Below, piece after piece: positions 63,071 to 64,000 of a stretch of 64,000 nucleotides of DNA. The stretch covers positions 61,331 to 125,330 of the forward strand of contig NZ_VOIQ01000006.1 of NCBI RefSeq assembly GCF_010470675.1, given 5' to 3'. Below the pieces are notes generated by a model. The model saw nothing but the letters and a program-made list of their open reading frames with translations, was not told the DNA's origin and did not search any database. The number at the start of each line of letters is the position of its first letter. Within the stretch, counting starts at the first letter, position 1. The position numbers and the translations under genes were made by a program. The stretch is from Desulfovibrio sp. JC010. GTDB taxonomy: Bacteria > Desulfobacterota > Desulfovibrionia > Desulfovibrionales > Desulfovibrionaceae.

Positions 63071-64000
<930 letters not shown>

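Overview
The window looks like a chromosomal segment of a sulfate-reducing deltaproteobacterium of the Desulfovibrio/Maridesulfovibrio type. Evidence: a complete HdrABC-FlxABCD electron-transfer locus, a chemoreceptor with a periplasmic c-type haem motif resembling DcrA, a tetrahaem cytochrome next to it, and moderate G+C with frequent GTG/TTG starts. No rRNA, tRNA, CRISPR array, insertion sequence or phage gene was seen. The species cannot be fixed from sequence reading alone.

Layout. 0-2.6 kb (minus strand): tetrahaem cytochrome and haem-bearing methyl-accepting chemotaxis protein. 3.1-9.9 kb (plus): hdrC-hdrB-hdrA-flxD-flxC-flxB-flxA, a tightly packed operon ending in a strong terminator. 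10-19 kb: mostly single housekeeping or accessory genes in alternating orientation (receiver-only response regulator, DUF697 membrane protein, EamA transporter, YchF GTPase, mannose-1-phosphate guanylyltransferase, an acidic coiled-coil protein, a ribbon-helix-helix/RelE-type toxin-antitoxin pair coupled to a BaiN/HI0933-type flavoprotein, and a PACE efflux protein). From 19 kb to the right edge: a surface-glycan (flagellin glycan or O-antigen) island of at least 45 kb.

The glycan island contains genes for pseudaminic-acid-like sugars (pseF, pseG, pseC, a NeuB/PseI-like synthase and pseB, scattered over four operons), GDP-L-fucose (manC, gmd, fcl), two separate split-transketolase pairs, a heptose-like set (SIS isomerase, a domain-swapped cytidylyltransferase/PfkB kinase, HAD phosphatase-like protein), two radical SAM proteins, several SAM methyltransferases, and large multidomain glycosyltransferases. 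Many proteins are unusual fusions: FkbM methyltransferase + methyltransferase + NodB deacetylase + GT4 (1269 aa); RmlD reductase + C-methyltransferase; cytidylyltransferase + Gfo/Idh/MocA dehydrogenase; a cytidylyltransferase-like fold + methyltransferase; and a glycosyltransferase-like domain + an orphan SPASM-like cysteine domain.

The most promising candidate for an undescribed system is the plus-strand run at 45.2-58.9 kb: thirteen consecutive, often overlapping genes that together look like a pathway for an unusual long-chain or branched, methylated sugar. A second pathway-like run at 19.1-31.5 kb carries its own transketolase pair, an ATP-grasp ligase, a GH57-type protein and a cytoplasmic sialidase-like beta-propeller. 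A family of dispersed intergenic repeats containing a GCCTCCGGCGGC core is placed directly after stop codons; its hairpin stem changes sequence between copies while keeping base pairing, which points to an RNA-level role.
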